64,000 bases of DNA from Anaerolineales bacterium (GTDB lineage Bacteria; Chloroflexota; Anaerolineae; Anaerolineales; Villigracilaceae), in the NCBI GenBank assembly GCA_023382595.1, contig JAHDWB010000001.1:1488001-1552000 (forward strand), read 5' to 3'. Both the position numbers and the translations under genes were made by a program. Position 1 is the stretch's first letter, and each line of letters opens with the position of its first letter. Below the pieces are notes generated by a model. It was not told the origin of the DNA and did no database searches. It saw only the letters and a program-made list of their open reading frames with translations. This document shows, piece after piece, positions 17,072-26,123 of this stretch.

Positions 17072-17959
17072 TTACCAGCCGCGACCTGCGAGCTTCTCGC
17101 CCTCAGGCATCTGTGAGACATTGCGCCCGACCATCGCCTCACCGAGATTCTTACTCACTTCGGCGAGGATGGAAGCATCCTGATAATGCGTCACCGCCTT
17201 GACGATGGCTTGCGCGCGCTGGGCAGGGTTGCCGCTCTTGAAAATACCCGAGCCGACGAACACGCCGTCCACGCCGAGCTGCATCATCAACGCCGCATCG
17301 GCAGGAGTAGCCACACCGCCCGCCGCAAAATTGACCACGGGCATGCGTCCAAGTTCCTTGGTTTCCTTCACCAGTTCATACGGCGCGCCGTTGTTCTTGG
17401 CGAAGGTCATCAACTCTTCGTCGTTCATCGTCTGCAACTGGCGGATGGAACCCATCACGCTGCGGGCATGACGCACCGCCTCGACCACATCGCCCGTGCC
17501 TGCTTCGCCCTTCGTACGGATCATCGCCGCGCCTTCACCGATGCGGCGCAATGCCTCGCCTATGTTACGGCATCCGCACACGAACGGCACTTTAAAGTTG
17601 TGCTTCAAAATATGATGTTCCTCGTCCGCGGGAGTGAGCACTTCGGATTCGTCAATGTAATCCACGCCGAGAGATTCCAGAATCTGCGCCTCGACGAAAT
17701 GACCGATGCGGCATTTCGCCATCACAGGGATGGAAACGGCATCAATGATCTTCAGAATCATGTCCGGGTCGGACATACGCGCCACGCCGCCATCCGCGCG
17801 GATATCGGCAGGCACGCGTTCCAACGCCATCACCGCGCACGCGCCCGCGTCTTCGGCGATTTTCGCCTGCTCGGCATTCACCACGTCCATGATGACGCCG
17901 CCTTTCAACATCTGCGCTAAACCTTTTTTCTCGGTCCAGGTACCAGTCTTTGCTTCCAT
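17072..17959 (-). CDS. pdxS: Pyridoxal 5'-phosphate synthase subunit PdxS
   Basis: 295 residues, the usual PdxS length. Conserved blocks include [57 protein letters not shown] (containing a catalytic-region Lys) and [20 protein letters not shown]. It is the (beta/alpha)8 synthase that builds PLP from ribose 5-phosphate, glyceraldehyde 3-phosphate and PdxT-supplied ammonia. It is first in a leftward operon and divergent from the GntR gene at 18234. Confidence 0.97.
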   Translation of the reverse strand: MEAKTGTWTEKKGLAQMLKGGVIMDVVNAEQAKIAEDAGACAVMALERVPADIRADGGVARMSDPDMILKIIDAVSIPVMAKCRIGHFVEAQILESLGVDYIDESEVLTPADEEHHILKHNFKVPFVCGCRNIGEALRRIGEGAAMIRTKGEAGTGDVVEAVRHARSVMGSIRQLQTMNDEELMTFAKNNGAPYELVKETKELGRMPVVNFAAGGVATPADAALMMQLGVDGVFVGSGIFKSGNPAQRAQAIVKAVTHYQDASILAEVSKNLGEAMVGRNVSQMPEGEKLAGRGW

Positions 17960-18189
17960 TTATTTACTCCTTGAATTTCGCCTGTCTCGCAATCGCGAGA
18001 GGATTTTGATTTTTTTGTTTCCTGATGTTTTGTATGTGCACGCAAATTCTACCATGTGGACATATTTAAAGCATAAGAGGACTGTAAGCGCAAAGCGCCT
18101 CATCCCTGACCCTGACCTGCTCCAGCGCTTCAAACAGAATCCACACTGGAGGGCGGGCAACTCCCTCTTGACTTAAATTCAAATTTAGA

Positions 18190-18221
18190 TACAATATATA
18201 CAATGATACAATTAGTACAAT
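18190..18221. promoter_or_regulatory. Four phased TACAAT repeats upstream of GntR gene
   Basis: TACAAT starts at 18190, 18199, 18207 and 18216, a spacing of 8-9 bases, just before the GntR-type gene start at 18234. It may combine a -10 element with an operator for the regulator encoded immediately downstream (autoregulation, inferred). Confidence 0.5.
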
Positions 18222-18233
18222 ATAGAGAGACCG

Positions 18234-18659
18234 ATGGCTGAAAAGAAACTTACCCTGCAGCTCGACTTTCACTCCGGCTTGCCGATCTACACCCAGATCG
18301 TGAACCAGATACAAAGTCAATTGGTGAATGGGATCCTGAAACCGGGCGATCAACTCCCTACAGTCCGTGCGCTGGCGCTGGAATTAAGGGTCAACTTCAA
18401 CACCGTGGCGCGCGCGTATCGTATATTGGATGAGGAGCGCATCATCTCCACGCAGCAAGGACGCGGCACATTCATCATGCAAATCCCGCCGCCGGACGTG
18501 AACGAGAAATTACGGACCGAGTCCTTGATCGAACTGACAGACCGATTCCTCGGCGAAGCCGAACGGCTGGGATTTTCCGAGCGTGAAGTCAGCCAGATGG
18601 TGAGAGACAGGTTGAAGTTCAGAAAAGAAGCGAGTGAAGACAAAGAAAAATCTTATTAA
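18234..18659 (+). CDS. GntR-family transcriptional regulator (YtrA-like, short form)
   Basis: 141 residues. The winged-helix GntR domain occupies about residues 10-80: LPIYTQIVNQIQSQLVNGIL, GDQLPTVRALALELRVNFNT and the wing IISTQQGRGTFIM. The short C-terminal helix (ERLGFSEREVSQMVRDRL) instead of a ligand-binding domain is typical of the YtrA subfamily, which usually controls an adjacent ABC transporter operon. That context is met: slipin, SdpI-like, ABC ATPase, permease, CPBP and DUF4177 genes follow on the same strand with very short gaps. TACAAT repeats before it may be its operator. Confidence 0.88.
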   Translation: MAEKKLTLQLDFHSGLPIYTQIVNQIQSQLVNGILKPGDQLPTVRALALELRVNFNTVARAYRILDEERIISTQQGRGTFIMQIPPPDVNEKLRTESLIELTDRFLGEAERLGFSEREVSQMVRDRLKFRKEASEDKEKSY

Positions 18660-18671
18660 GGAGAATGTCCA

Positions 18672-19607
18672 ATGAATTCAAGATTACTACGATCAATGAT
18701 CCAAACCAATACCCGTGACCAGCACATTCCGCCGATCGCAGGGACTATATTTGCCGTGTTCCTGCTGGTTGCCATCCTTGGCGCAGTGCTTGGCGACGGG
18801 AAGTATTCGGACAACGTGCTCGGCGGGTGGGTCGTTCTGTGGACGGCAATCGGCACGTATATCCTGTTCGCGCTGAAGGTTGCTTCGCAATGGGAGAAGG
18901 TCATCGTCCTGCGGCTTGGAAAGTTCATGGGATTGAAGGGACCCGGCTTGTTCTGGATCATTCCCATCGTGGATACCACGCCGACGTGGATCGATCATCG
19001 CGTGATGGTCACGCCGTTCGCCGCGCAGAAAACGCTGACAAAAGACACTGTGCCCGTTGATGTGGACGCCGTGCTGTTTTGGGTGGTGTGGGATGCCGAG
19101 AAAGCCGCGCTGGAAGTGGAAGACTATCGCGCCGCGGTGGATTGGGCGGCGCAGACCGCTCTGCGCGACATCATCGGCAAGAAAATGCTGGCGGATATCC
19201 TCGTCGGGCGCAGCGCGATTGACCAGGAACTGCAACAGGTCATTGACGAGCGTACCACGCCGTGGGGCGTGACGGTTCAGTCGGTCGAGATCCGCGATAT
19301 CGTCATCCCGCAGGATCTGGAAGATGCCATGTCGCGTCAGGCGCAGGCGGAGCGTGAACGTCAGGCGCGTGTCATCCTCGGTGAATCCGAGAAACAGATC
19401 GCCGCATCTTTTGCAGAGGCTTCACAGGCGTACATCAACAATCCCACGGCATTGCATCTGCGTGCGATGAACATGCTCTTCGAAGGTTTGAAGGAAAAAG
19501 GCGCATTGGTCATCGTGCCGAGTTCCGCAGTGGATACGATGAATCTCGGCGGCATCAGCGGCATGGTCTCCTTGGCGCAAAACACAGTGCCGAAGGAAGA
19601 TAAATAA
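18672..19607 (+). CDS. Slipin/SPFH-domain membrane protein
   Basis: 311 residues. Two N-terminal hydrophobic segments (about 22-42 and 51-68) precede an SPFH/stomatin domain starting EKVIVLRLGKFMGLKGPGLF. Further marks are VDAVLFWVVWDAEKAALEVE and IRDIVIPQDLEDAMSRQAQA, followed by a helical AERERQARVILGESEKQIAA coiled-coil region. Slipins form membrane microdomain scaffolds and often sit beside NfeD-type proteases; here a CPBP protease is in the same operon instead. The first parS-like site lies 1 base after its stop codon. Confidence 0.9.
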   Translation: MNSRLLRSMIQTNTRDQHIPPIAGTIFAVFLLVAILGAVLGDGKYSDNVLGGWVVLWTAIGTYILFALKVASQWEKVIVLRLGKFMGLKGPGLFWIIPIVDTTPTWIDHRVMVTPFAAQKTLTKDTVPVDVDAVLFWVVWDAEKAALEVEDYRAAVDWAAQTALRDIIGKKMLADILVGRSAIDQELQQVIDERTTPWGVTVQSVEIRDIVIPQDLEDAMSRQAQAERERQARVILGESEKQIAASFAEASQAYINNPTALHLRAMNMLFEGLKEKGALVIVPSSAVDTMNLGGISGMVSLAQNTVPKEDK

Positions 19608-19608
19608 C

Positions 19609-19622
19609 GTTTCACGTGAAAC
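19609..19622. other. parS-like centromere site 1
   Basis: Perfect 14-base palindrome GTTTCACGTGAAAC; with flanks it matches 15 of 16 positions of the known ParB-binding consensus TGTTTCACGTGAAACA. It lies between the slipin stop and the next gene. Confidence 0.88.
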
Positions 19623-19638
19623 AACGAAAGGAAAACAA

Positions 19639-20289
19639 ATGTCAACAAAACTCACTACAATTCTTGTACTCATCCTGATCGCCGCGGCGGTCATTGCAGG
19701 CGCGTTGTTCTGGGATCAACTGCCTGAGTCGATGGCTTCCCACTGGAACGAGAACGACCAGGTGGACGGCTACATGAGCAAATTCTGGGGCGTGTGGATG
19801 ATGCCGCTGATGGTGCTCGGCATGTTCGGGATATTCCTGCTGGTTCCCGTCATTGACCCGCTCAAGGCGAACATTGCCAAATTCCGCAATATATTCAATC
19901 TGTTCATCTTGCTCATCACCGCCTTCATGCTCTACATTCACGGGCTGACGCTCGCCTGGAACCTCGGCTATGAATTCCGCATGAGCTCCGCCATGCTGCC
20001 GTTCATGGGCATCCTGTTCGTCTTCATGGGCTATATGCTGCGACAGGCAAAACGCAACTGGTTCATCGGGATCCGGACTCCGTGGACGCTTTCCAGCGAC
20101 ACGGTCTGGGACAAGACGCATCAACTCGGCTCGGTGCTGTTCATTGCATCCGGGGTTTTAGCCTTCCTCGGGGCTTTCTTCGGCGGAACGATCGCCCTGT
20201 ACCTGACGCTTATTCCCATGCTCGGCTCGGCGTTGTTCGTGGTGCTCTACTCCTTCGTGCTGTACCAGCGCGAGATGAAAGGGCAGTAA
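19639..20289 (+). CDS. SdpI/YhfL-family (DUF1648) membrane protein
   Basis: 216 residues with six or so hydrophobic helices. The N-terminal DUF1648 region reads WDQLPESMASHWNENDQVDG, and the SdpI signature is WFIGIRTPWTLSSDTVWDKT near residue 136. Family members give immunity to the SdpC killing peptide in Bacillus and can act with membrane-stress regulators. Here it sits in a GntR-led ABC exporter operon, consistent with handling or resisting a membrane-active peptide (inference). The next gene starts directly after its stop codon. Confidence 0.85.
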   Translation: MSTKLTTILVLILIAAAVIAGALFWDQLPESMASHWNENDQVDGYMSKFWGVWMMPLMVLGMFGIFLLVPVIDPLKANIAKFRNIFNLFILLITAFMLYIHGLTLAWNLGYEFRMSSAMLPFMGILFVFMGYMLRQAKRNWFIGIRTPWTLSSDTVWDKTHQLGSVLFIASGVLAFLGAFFGGTIALYLTLIPMLGSALFVVLYSFVLYQREMKGQ

Positions 20290-21221
<932 letters not shown>

Positions 21222-21225
<4 letters not shown>

Positions 21226-22046
21226 ACTGGCGTTCGATCTGGGCGATTGCCAAAAAGGATTTGAAGGAAGTGCGGCAGAACAAGGCGGCGTGGGGACCCG
21301 GCATTGCCGTGCCGTTGATCTTCGCGATTTTGATGCCGTTGATCTTCATCATCCTGCCGCAGGTAATTCCCGTGGAGGATGTGGAGCGCGAGCTGGGCGA
21401 TATTAATGTAATGCTGCGTTCGATGCCGCCCGCGATGCAGGCGTTGTTCGAGGGGCGAAGCCTGGAGCAGATGTTCGTGTTGTACATGGCAGGCTTCACG
21501 CTCGCGCCGCTGTTCCTGATCATGCCGCTGATGTTTTCGACCGTGATCGGCTCGGATTCATTTGTAGGCGAACGCGAACGCAAAACGATGGAAGCCCTGC
21601 TATACGCGCCGACCAGCGATATGGAATTGTTTCTTGGTAAAGTGCTGGCGGCGGTTATTCCCGCCATCGGCTTGTCGTGGATCACGTACCTGATGTACAT
21701 CATCGTGGTGAACGTGGCGAGTTATCCGTTGTTCGGCGAGGTTTGGTTCCCGCTGCCGACATGGTATCCGCTGATGTTGTGGATGACGCCCGCGCTGGCG
21801 GTGCTGGGAATTTCCGCCACGGTGCTCATCTCGTCCCGCGTGCGCACGTTCATGGAGGCGTATCAAATGAGCGCGTCGCTGGTGGTGCTGGTGCTGGCGC
21901 TCGTCATCGGGCAGGTTACGGGCGTGCTGTTTTTGGGAGTTGGTACCGCGCTTGCCATTGGCGCGGTCATCTGGCTGGTGGATGCGGCGCTGATCTACAT
22001 CAGCGTGAAAAAGTTCAAGCGCAGTTCGTTGATCGCAAAACTTTAG
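21222..22046 (+). CDS. ABC-2 type exporter permease
   Basis: 274 residues with about six membrane helices. The N-terminus WAIAKKDLKEVRQNKAAWGP and the central GSDSFVGERERKTMEALLYA (the conserved loop of ABC-2 permeases just before the transmembrane core) identify the family, closest in style to NatB/YhaP. It overlaps the ATPase gene by 4 bases, so the two should be co-translated and form one exporter. The substrate is unknown; the SdpI-like protein and CPBP protease in the operon point to peptides or membrane stress. Confidence 0.87.
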
Positions 22047-22061
22047 TTCAAGGAGAATGAA

Positions 22062-22853
22062 ATGACAAAACCCTTCAATTGGAAAATTTTTCTCATCGTT
22101 TGGCTCGCGGCAGTATTTGGCGTGATAGCCGTCATCCCATATTCGTTGACCCTGCAAGGCGGAATTTTGGAGAGCGTGGAGCTGCCGATCCCTCTGCCGC
22201 TTCTGCTCGCCATTCAAATTGGTCAGAACGCTGTGATGTTCGCCATCCTGACGGCGCTCGGACTCTTCTTCGCCAACCGCGTCGGTCTTGGATTGCCAAT
22301 TCTGGAAGCGAAACTGGCGGGCGAATCCGTTGCAGAAAAAGTCCGCGCGATCCTTTTGCCCAGCATCATTATCGGCGCGGTCGCGGCGGTGTTGATCGTC
22401 GGTTTGGATGTATTCGTTTTCCAGCCCGCTTTACTAAATGAATTGGGCAGCGCCGCAGAATCTCTGGCGGACGGATCCGTCAAGCCGCCAGCATGGCAGG
22501 GATTCCTGGCATCGTTCTATGGCGGCATCTCTGAAGAAGTTTTGCTGAGACTGTTCACCATGTCGCTGTTCGTGTGGCTGGGATCGTTCGTCAGCAAAAC
22601 AGCGGAAGGCAAACCCACCAGCGCGGTGTTCTGGATCGGCAATATCCTTGCTGCGGTTCTTTTCGGTCTGGGACATTTGCCCGCCACCGCAAACATCCTT
22701 CCGCTGACTCCGCTGGTCATCACACGCGCCATCGTCTTGAACGGTGTTGCAGGAGTCGCATTCGGCTGGCTGTATTGGAAGCGCGGACTTGAATCCGCGA
22801 TCATTGCACACTTCACTGCAGACATTGTCCTGCATGTGTTGCTGGCGTTATAG
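22062..22853 (+). CDS. CPBP-family intramembrane metalloprotease
   Basis: 263 residues with about seven hydrophobic segments. The family motifs are present: ISEEVLLRLF (EExxxR) near residue 153, AAVLFGLGHLP (FxxxH) near 210, and a final IAHFTADIV where the usual HxxxN/B motif has Asp. CPBP (CAAX/Abi) proteases cleave or bind membrane peptides and often accompany bacteriocin loci. It sits 15 bases after the permease, with a GGAG ribosome-binding site, in the GntR-led operon. Confidence 0.87.
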   Translation: MTKPFNWKIFLIVWLAAVFGVIAVIPYSLTLQGGILESVELPIPLPLLLAIQIGQNAVMFAILTALGLFFANRVGLGLPILEAKLAGESVAEKVRAILLPSIIIGAVAAVLIVGLDVFVFQPALLNELGSAAESLADGSVKPPAWQGFLASFYGGISEEVLLRLFTMSLFVWLGSFVSKTAEGKPTSAVFWIGNILAAVLFGLGHLPATANILPLTPLVITRAIVLNGVAGVAFGWLYWKRGLESAIIAHFTADIVLHVLLAL

Positions 22854-22862
22854 GAGGCTTGA

Positions 22863-23093
22863 ATGGCGGATGAACTTCAAAAATGGGAATACCGCGTGCA
22901 GACCGTCGGCGGATTTTTCAAAGGAGTCCCCGCCGATGAATTGGAAACACTTCTCAACGAATGGGGTGAAGAAGGCTGGGAGGTCGTATCCACGCACATT
23001 CTTGAGAACGCGAACAAGATCAACGTGATCGCGAAGCGTCCGCTGACACGGGAGACGATCAGGCGGCGATCCATGCCGCAGTATAAGTATTAG
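22863..23093 (+). CDS. DUF4177-domain protein
   Basis: 76 residues: KWEYRVQTVGGFFKGV followed by LETLLNEWGEEGWEVVSTHI and VIAKRP. This compact pattern (strand, helix with a conserved GWEVV, strand) is the DUF4177 domain, a small protein of unknown function frequently found at the end of membrane-transport operons. An AGGAGG ribosome-binding site precedes the ATG. It is the last gene of the GntR operon, followed by a hairpin terminator. Confidence 0.85.
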   Translation: MADELQKWEYRVQTVGGFFKGVPADELETLLNEWGEEGWEVVSTHILENANKINVIAKRPLTRETIRRRSMPQYKY

Positions 23094-23120
23094 AACATTT
23101 GTTCTGACATTGAAGATCTT

Positions 23121-23170
23121 AAAGAAAGTGAGTTTGGTGCAATGAACGATGCATTAAACTCACTTTCTTT
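23121..23170 (+). terminator. Terminator of GntR-led operon
   Basis: AAAGAAAGTGAGTTT (23121-23135) pairs with AAACTCACTTTCTTT (23156-23170) around a 20-base loop, followed by TATT. Confidence 0.7.
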
Positions 23171-23206
23171 TATTGCATCAAGTTCATAAGTGTATAATTC
23201 CATGCA

Positions 23207-24613
23207 ATGAAATCCAAGAACCTGCTATTTCTATTTTTGATTCTTGCCTTAATCGCGTTCACGGTCTTTATCTTCCAGCCGGGATACATTGACAACGATT
23301 CAGCGAATCAGCTCGAGCAGATACGAAGCGGTCATTTTGATGACTGGCATCCGCCTGCCATGTCGTGGTTGTGGGGACAGTTTGACCGCGTCCTTCCCGG
23401 ACCTCTGAGCCTGTTCCTGTTGCAGGTGGTTCTATTCTGGAGCGGGATGGGGATCATCGCAAACCTGATCGCATCCACTCCAACAAGCAAAAGCCTGTAT
23501 CTTCTACTTGGTTTATTTCCGCCCGCCTTCATGTTTCTGGGAGCCGTCATAAAGGATATTCTCATGGCGGCGGTTTTCCTGTTTGGGGTCGCATCGATCC
23601 TATACGCCGAAAGAAGAAAATCCATGGGCGCTTTTGTGGCGGGAATGGTCTTTCTGGGATATGGGATGCTTATCCGGCATAATGCCATCCTCGCCGCCCT
23701 GCCTTTGTTCCTGTATGCCGGATATGTCCTCACGCAGATGCACCCGGATATCCTGAGTAAAACTCCTCCTAGTTGGCGCGCCATTGGACTGGGAGCCTCG
23801 CTCTTTTTGATCGTCTTTGTGACCGGGAGAATCTGGAACAACCGCCTGACCGATACCAAGACCTATCCATTCCAGCAGATCATGCTGCATGACCTGGCGG
23901 GTATTTCAATTCGCCTGAACACCTATTTGATCCCCGAATATGTCGCTGCGACCGAGCAGCCGTCCATGAAAGATCTGAGGCAGATCTATCAGTTGCGGTC
24001 CATGAAGAACCTATATTGGCCCGATTTCACGAACATCCATTACCGCATCTTGACGGAAACTGACTTGGCGGACGATCTGTTCAATACCTGGGTCACCGAG
24101 GTTGTGGATCATCCACGCGCATATCTTATGCATCGCTCCGATGTGTTCATGGGTGTGCTGGGGTTTCGGGGAGGGCGTCATTGCAGTCCATATTATTACG
24201 AAGACACCGTTTACAAACCGAAAGGATATTACCAATCAGACGGCAATTACTATTCAGATAACCCGGTTGCCAATGTCATTTATACCTGGATGGAACCTCT
24301 ACGCAATAGTTTTCTCTACTGGAACTGGCTGTACCTGTTTTTGCCGTTGATGTTATTCGCTGTTTCGTTGCTCATGGTTTTGAGATCTTCTATTGAAAAA
24401 AGATACCCTGCTGTCATTGCCCTCGTATTTAGCGTAAGCGGAATATTGTACGGGGCGGCATATTTCTTTGTCGCTACTGCCTGCGATTTCCGCTATTTTT
24501 ATTGGAATGTAATCGCATCTCTGCTGGCAGGCCTGTTCCTGTTGTGCGCTGTCATCTGGAAAAACAATTCACCAAAAATCGATCAGTCGGATGCTGCAAA
24601 AGAAACGGTCTGA
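23207..24613 (+). CDS. Polytopic membrane protein, possible GT-C glycosyltransferase-like
   Basis: 468 residues with about ten hydrophobic segments. After the first helix comes FQPGYIDNDSANQLEQIRSG then HFDDWHPPAMSWLW, i.e. acidic residues in the first extracytoplasmic loop as in GT-C glycosyltransferases, though no family is certain. Conserved-looking loops include GYGMLIRHNAILAALPLFLY and RHCSPYYYEDTVY. A TATAAT at 23193-23198 lies only 8 bases before the ATG, so the message may be leaderless. It is a single-gene unit between the GntR operon and the sigma-factor pair. Function unknown; a sugar- or lipid-related membrane enzyme is a guess. Confidence 0.65.
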   Translation: MKSKNLLFLFLILALIAFTVFIFQPGYIDNDSANQLEQIRSGHFDDWHPPAMSWLWGQFDRVLPGPLSLFLLQVVLFWSGMGIIANLIASTPTSKSLYLLLGLFPPAFMFLGAVIKDILMAAVFLFGVASILYAERRKSMGAFVAGMVFLGYGMLIRHNAILAALPLFLYAGYVLTQMHPDILSKTPPSWRAIGLGASLFLIVFVTGRIWNNRLTDTKTYPFQQIMLHDLAGISIRLNTYLIPEYVAATEQPSMKDLRQIYQLRSMKNLYWPDFTNIHYRILTETDLADDLFNTWVTEVVDHPRAYLMHRSDVFMGVLGFRGGRHCSPYYYEDTVYKPKGYYQSDGNYYSDNPVANVIYTWMEPLRNSFLYWNWLYLFLPLMLFAVSLLMVLRSSIEKRYPAVIALVFSVSGILYGAAYFFVATACDFRYFYWNVIASLLAGLFLLCAVIWKNNSPKIDQSDAAKETV

Positions 24614-24637
24614 TACCTGAAGTTCTGCATCGTAAAC

Positions 24638-24674
24638 AAAGGAGACTGCTGCTCAAAAAGTGGCGGTCTCTTTT
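24638..24674 (+). terminator. Weak terminator
   Basis: AAAGGAGACTGC can pair with GCGGTCTCTTT (one bulge, one wobble), followed by TACT. It lies between the membrane-protein gene and the sigma-factor gene. Confidence 0.4.
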
Positions 24675-24734
24675 ACTATCTTTTCTCCTCCTCGCGGATA
24701 CTATAATCAGAGAATTCTCCTGAAAGGTCCGTGC

Positions 24735-25289
24735 ATGGAAGATCGAACCGCAATCTCCCGCATCAAACAAGGTCACCTCGACAGCCTTGAAATCTTGGTC
24801 AATCGGTATCAGGCTCGGGCGGTGCATGCCGCGTACCTCATCCTTTACGACCGCACGCTGGCGGAGGACGTTGCTCAATCGGCGTTCGTCAAAGCCGCGG
24901 AACGCATCCACCAGTTCGACGAGGAACGTCCCTTCGCACCGTGGTTCTTTCGGATCGTCGTCAACGACGCGCTCAAACTTGCCAAACGGATGCAGCGCAA
25001 TGTTTCATTGGAAGATCTGGACGAGGACGCTTCGCCTCTCGCGGCGCTGTTGGCTGATCCTGCACCCCAGCCTGAGCAATGGCTGGAGGAGAAGCAGGTC
25101 CGCGAGCACATCCTGGAGGCGATCCAATCCCTGCCGCCAGAACAGCGCGCCGTGGTCGTGATGCGCTACTTCCTCGACCTCAGCGAAGCGGACATGTCCG
25201 AACGCATGGAGCGACCGCTCAGCACCATCAAATGGTGGCTCAGGGATGCACGCCAACGCCTGCGCGATCTGATGGAAACCACACGATAG
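24735..25289 (+). CDS. ECF-type RNA polymerase sigma factor
   Basis: 184 residues starting MEDRTAISRIKQGHLDSLEI at 24735; a longer frame from 24660 lacks a ribosome-binding site, while GAAAGG precedes this ATG and TATAAT lies at 24702. Region 2 (NRYQARAVHAAYLILYDRTL, AEDVAQSAFVKAAERIHQFD) and region 4 (LPPEQRAVVVMRYFLDLSEA, RPLSTIKWWLRDARQRLRDL) are standard for sigma-70 group 4. It directs polymerase to a stress or envelope regulon not identifiable here. It ends 9 bases before the probable anti-sigma gene. Confidence 0.93.
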   Translation: MEDRTAISRIKQGHLDSLEILVNRYQARAVHAAYLILYDRTLAEDVAQSAFVKAAERIHQFDEERPFAPWFFRIVVNDALKLAKRMQRNVSLEDLDEDASPLAALLADPAPQPEQWLEEKQVREHILEAIQSLPPEQRAVVVMRYFLDLSEADMSERMERPLSTIKWWLRDARQRLRDLMETTR

Positions 25290-25298
25290 GAGTCACAC

Positions 25299-26084
25299 AT
25301 GGACAAGAAGAAAGTACAGTCCATTTTGCAGGACGCCCTCGAAGAGAAAGTTCCCTCCTCGGAAGTGAATCTCTGGCGCTCTGTGAAGACCAGCCTTGTT
25401 GCGGGAGCCAACAAACAACAAGGAGCAAATATGAACACAACCCAACCGCGCCGCATTCCCCGCGTCGCTTATGCAACCCTGGCGATCGTTGCCCTGCTGG
25501 CACTCGCCTTCGTCACTCCGCAGGGACGCGCTTTTGCGCAAAGCATCATCCAACTGTTCACCCGCGCGCAAAGCGAATCGTTCCCGCTCGAAGAACCCGT
25601 TGCGCAAACGGATGCGTCCGCCCCGACCGCCATGCCGCCCTCACCGCTGATCAGCGTCGCGGAAGCCGAAGCACTGGCTGGCTTCAACCTCGTCGAACTG
25701 CCGTCCGTGCCGCAGGGCTTTGAATATCTCGGCGCACGCATGTACGGAAATTATGTCAGCATTGAATACGCTGTACCGGGCGGCGGGGGCAACCTCATTC
25801 TCATGCAATCGCAGGCTGGCTTCCTCCAATCCGAGTGGGATCAGGTCCCCGCGAACGCCATTGTCCCAGTGAAGGTTGGCGGCGTGGATGCGGAGTACAC
25901 GCAAGGCACGTTCGTCGTCATGGCAGGCGAGACCTCCGCCACGTGGAATTCCGATGCGCCCATCTTCCGCCTGCGCTGGTTCAAGGACGGAGTCTGGTTC
26001 GAGCTGACCAGGTACGGCGATATACATTCCATTGAATATCTCGACATGGAGGGCTTGATCGAACTGGCGGAGGGGTTGAAGTAA
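25299..26084 (+). CDS. Probable anti-sigma factor with DUF4367-like C-terminus
   Basis: 261 residues. A short cytoplasmic N-terminus (MDKKKVQSILQDALEEKVPS) leads to a transmembrane helix at about 55-72 (VAYATLAIVALLALAFVTPQ). Outside are a variable Pro/Ala spacer and a C-terminal domain beginning LAGFNLVELPSVPQGFEYLG, a pattern seen in DUF4367 extracytoplasmic domains. Gene order (ECF sigma, then single-pass membrane protein 9 bases later) is the usual sigma/anti-sigma layout. No zinc-binding HxxxCxxC anti-sigma motif is seen, so sigma binding is inferred from context. Confidence 0.75.
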   Translation: MDKKKVQSILQDALEEKVPSSEVNLWRSVKTSLVAGANKQQGANMNTTQPRRIPRVAYATLAIVALLALAFVTPQGRAFAQSIIQLFTRAQSESFPLEEPVAQTDASAPTAMPPSPLISVAEAEALAGFNLVELPSVPQGFEYLGARMYGNYVSIEYAVPGGGGNLILMQSQAGFLQSEWDQVPANAIVPVKVGGVDAEYTQGTFVVMAGETSATWNSDAPIFRLRWFKDGVWFELTRYGDIHSIEYLDMEGLIELAEGLK

Positions 26085-26089
26085 AAAAT

Positions 26090-26117
26090 GTAGGGGCGAC
26101 GCATGCGTCGCCCCTAC
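26090..26117. repeat. 28-bp perfect palindrome
   Basis: Arms GTAGGGGCGACGCA and TGCGTCGCCCCTAC abut with no loop. It lies between the convergent anti-sigma and ettA genes. Same style as the GTAGG...CCTAC palindromes at 56220-56287 and 61525-61551. Confidence 0.8.
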
Positions 26118-26123
26118 GGGACA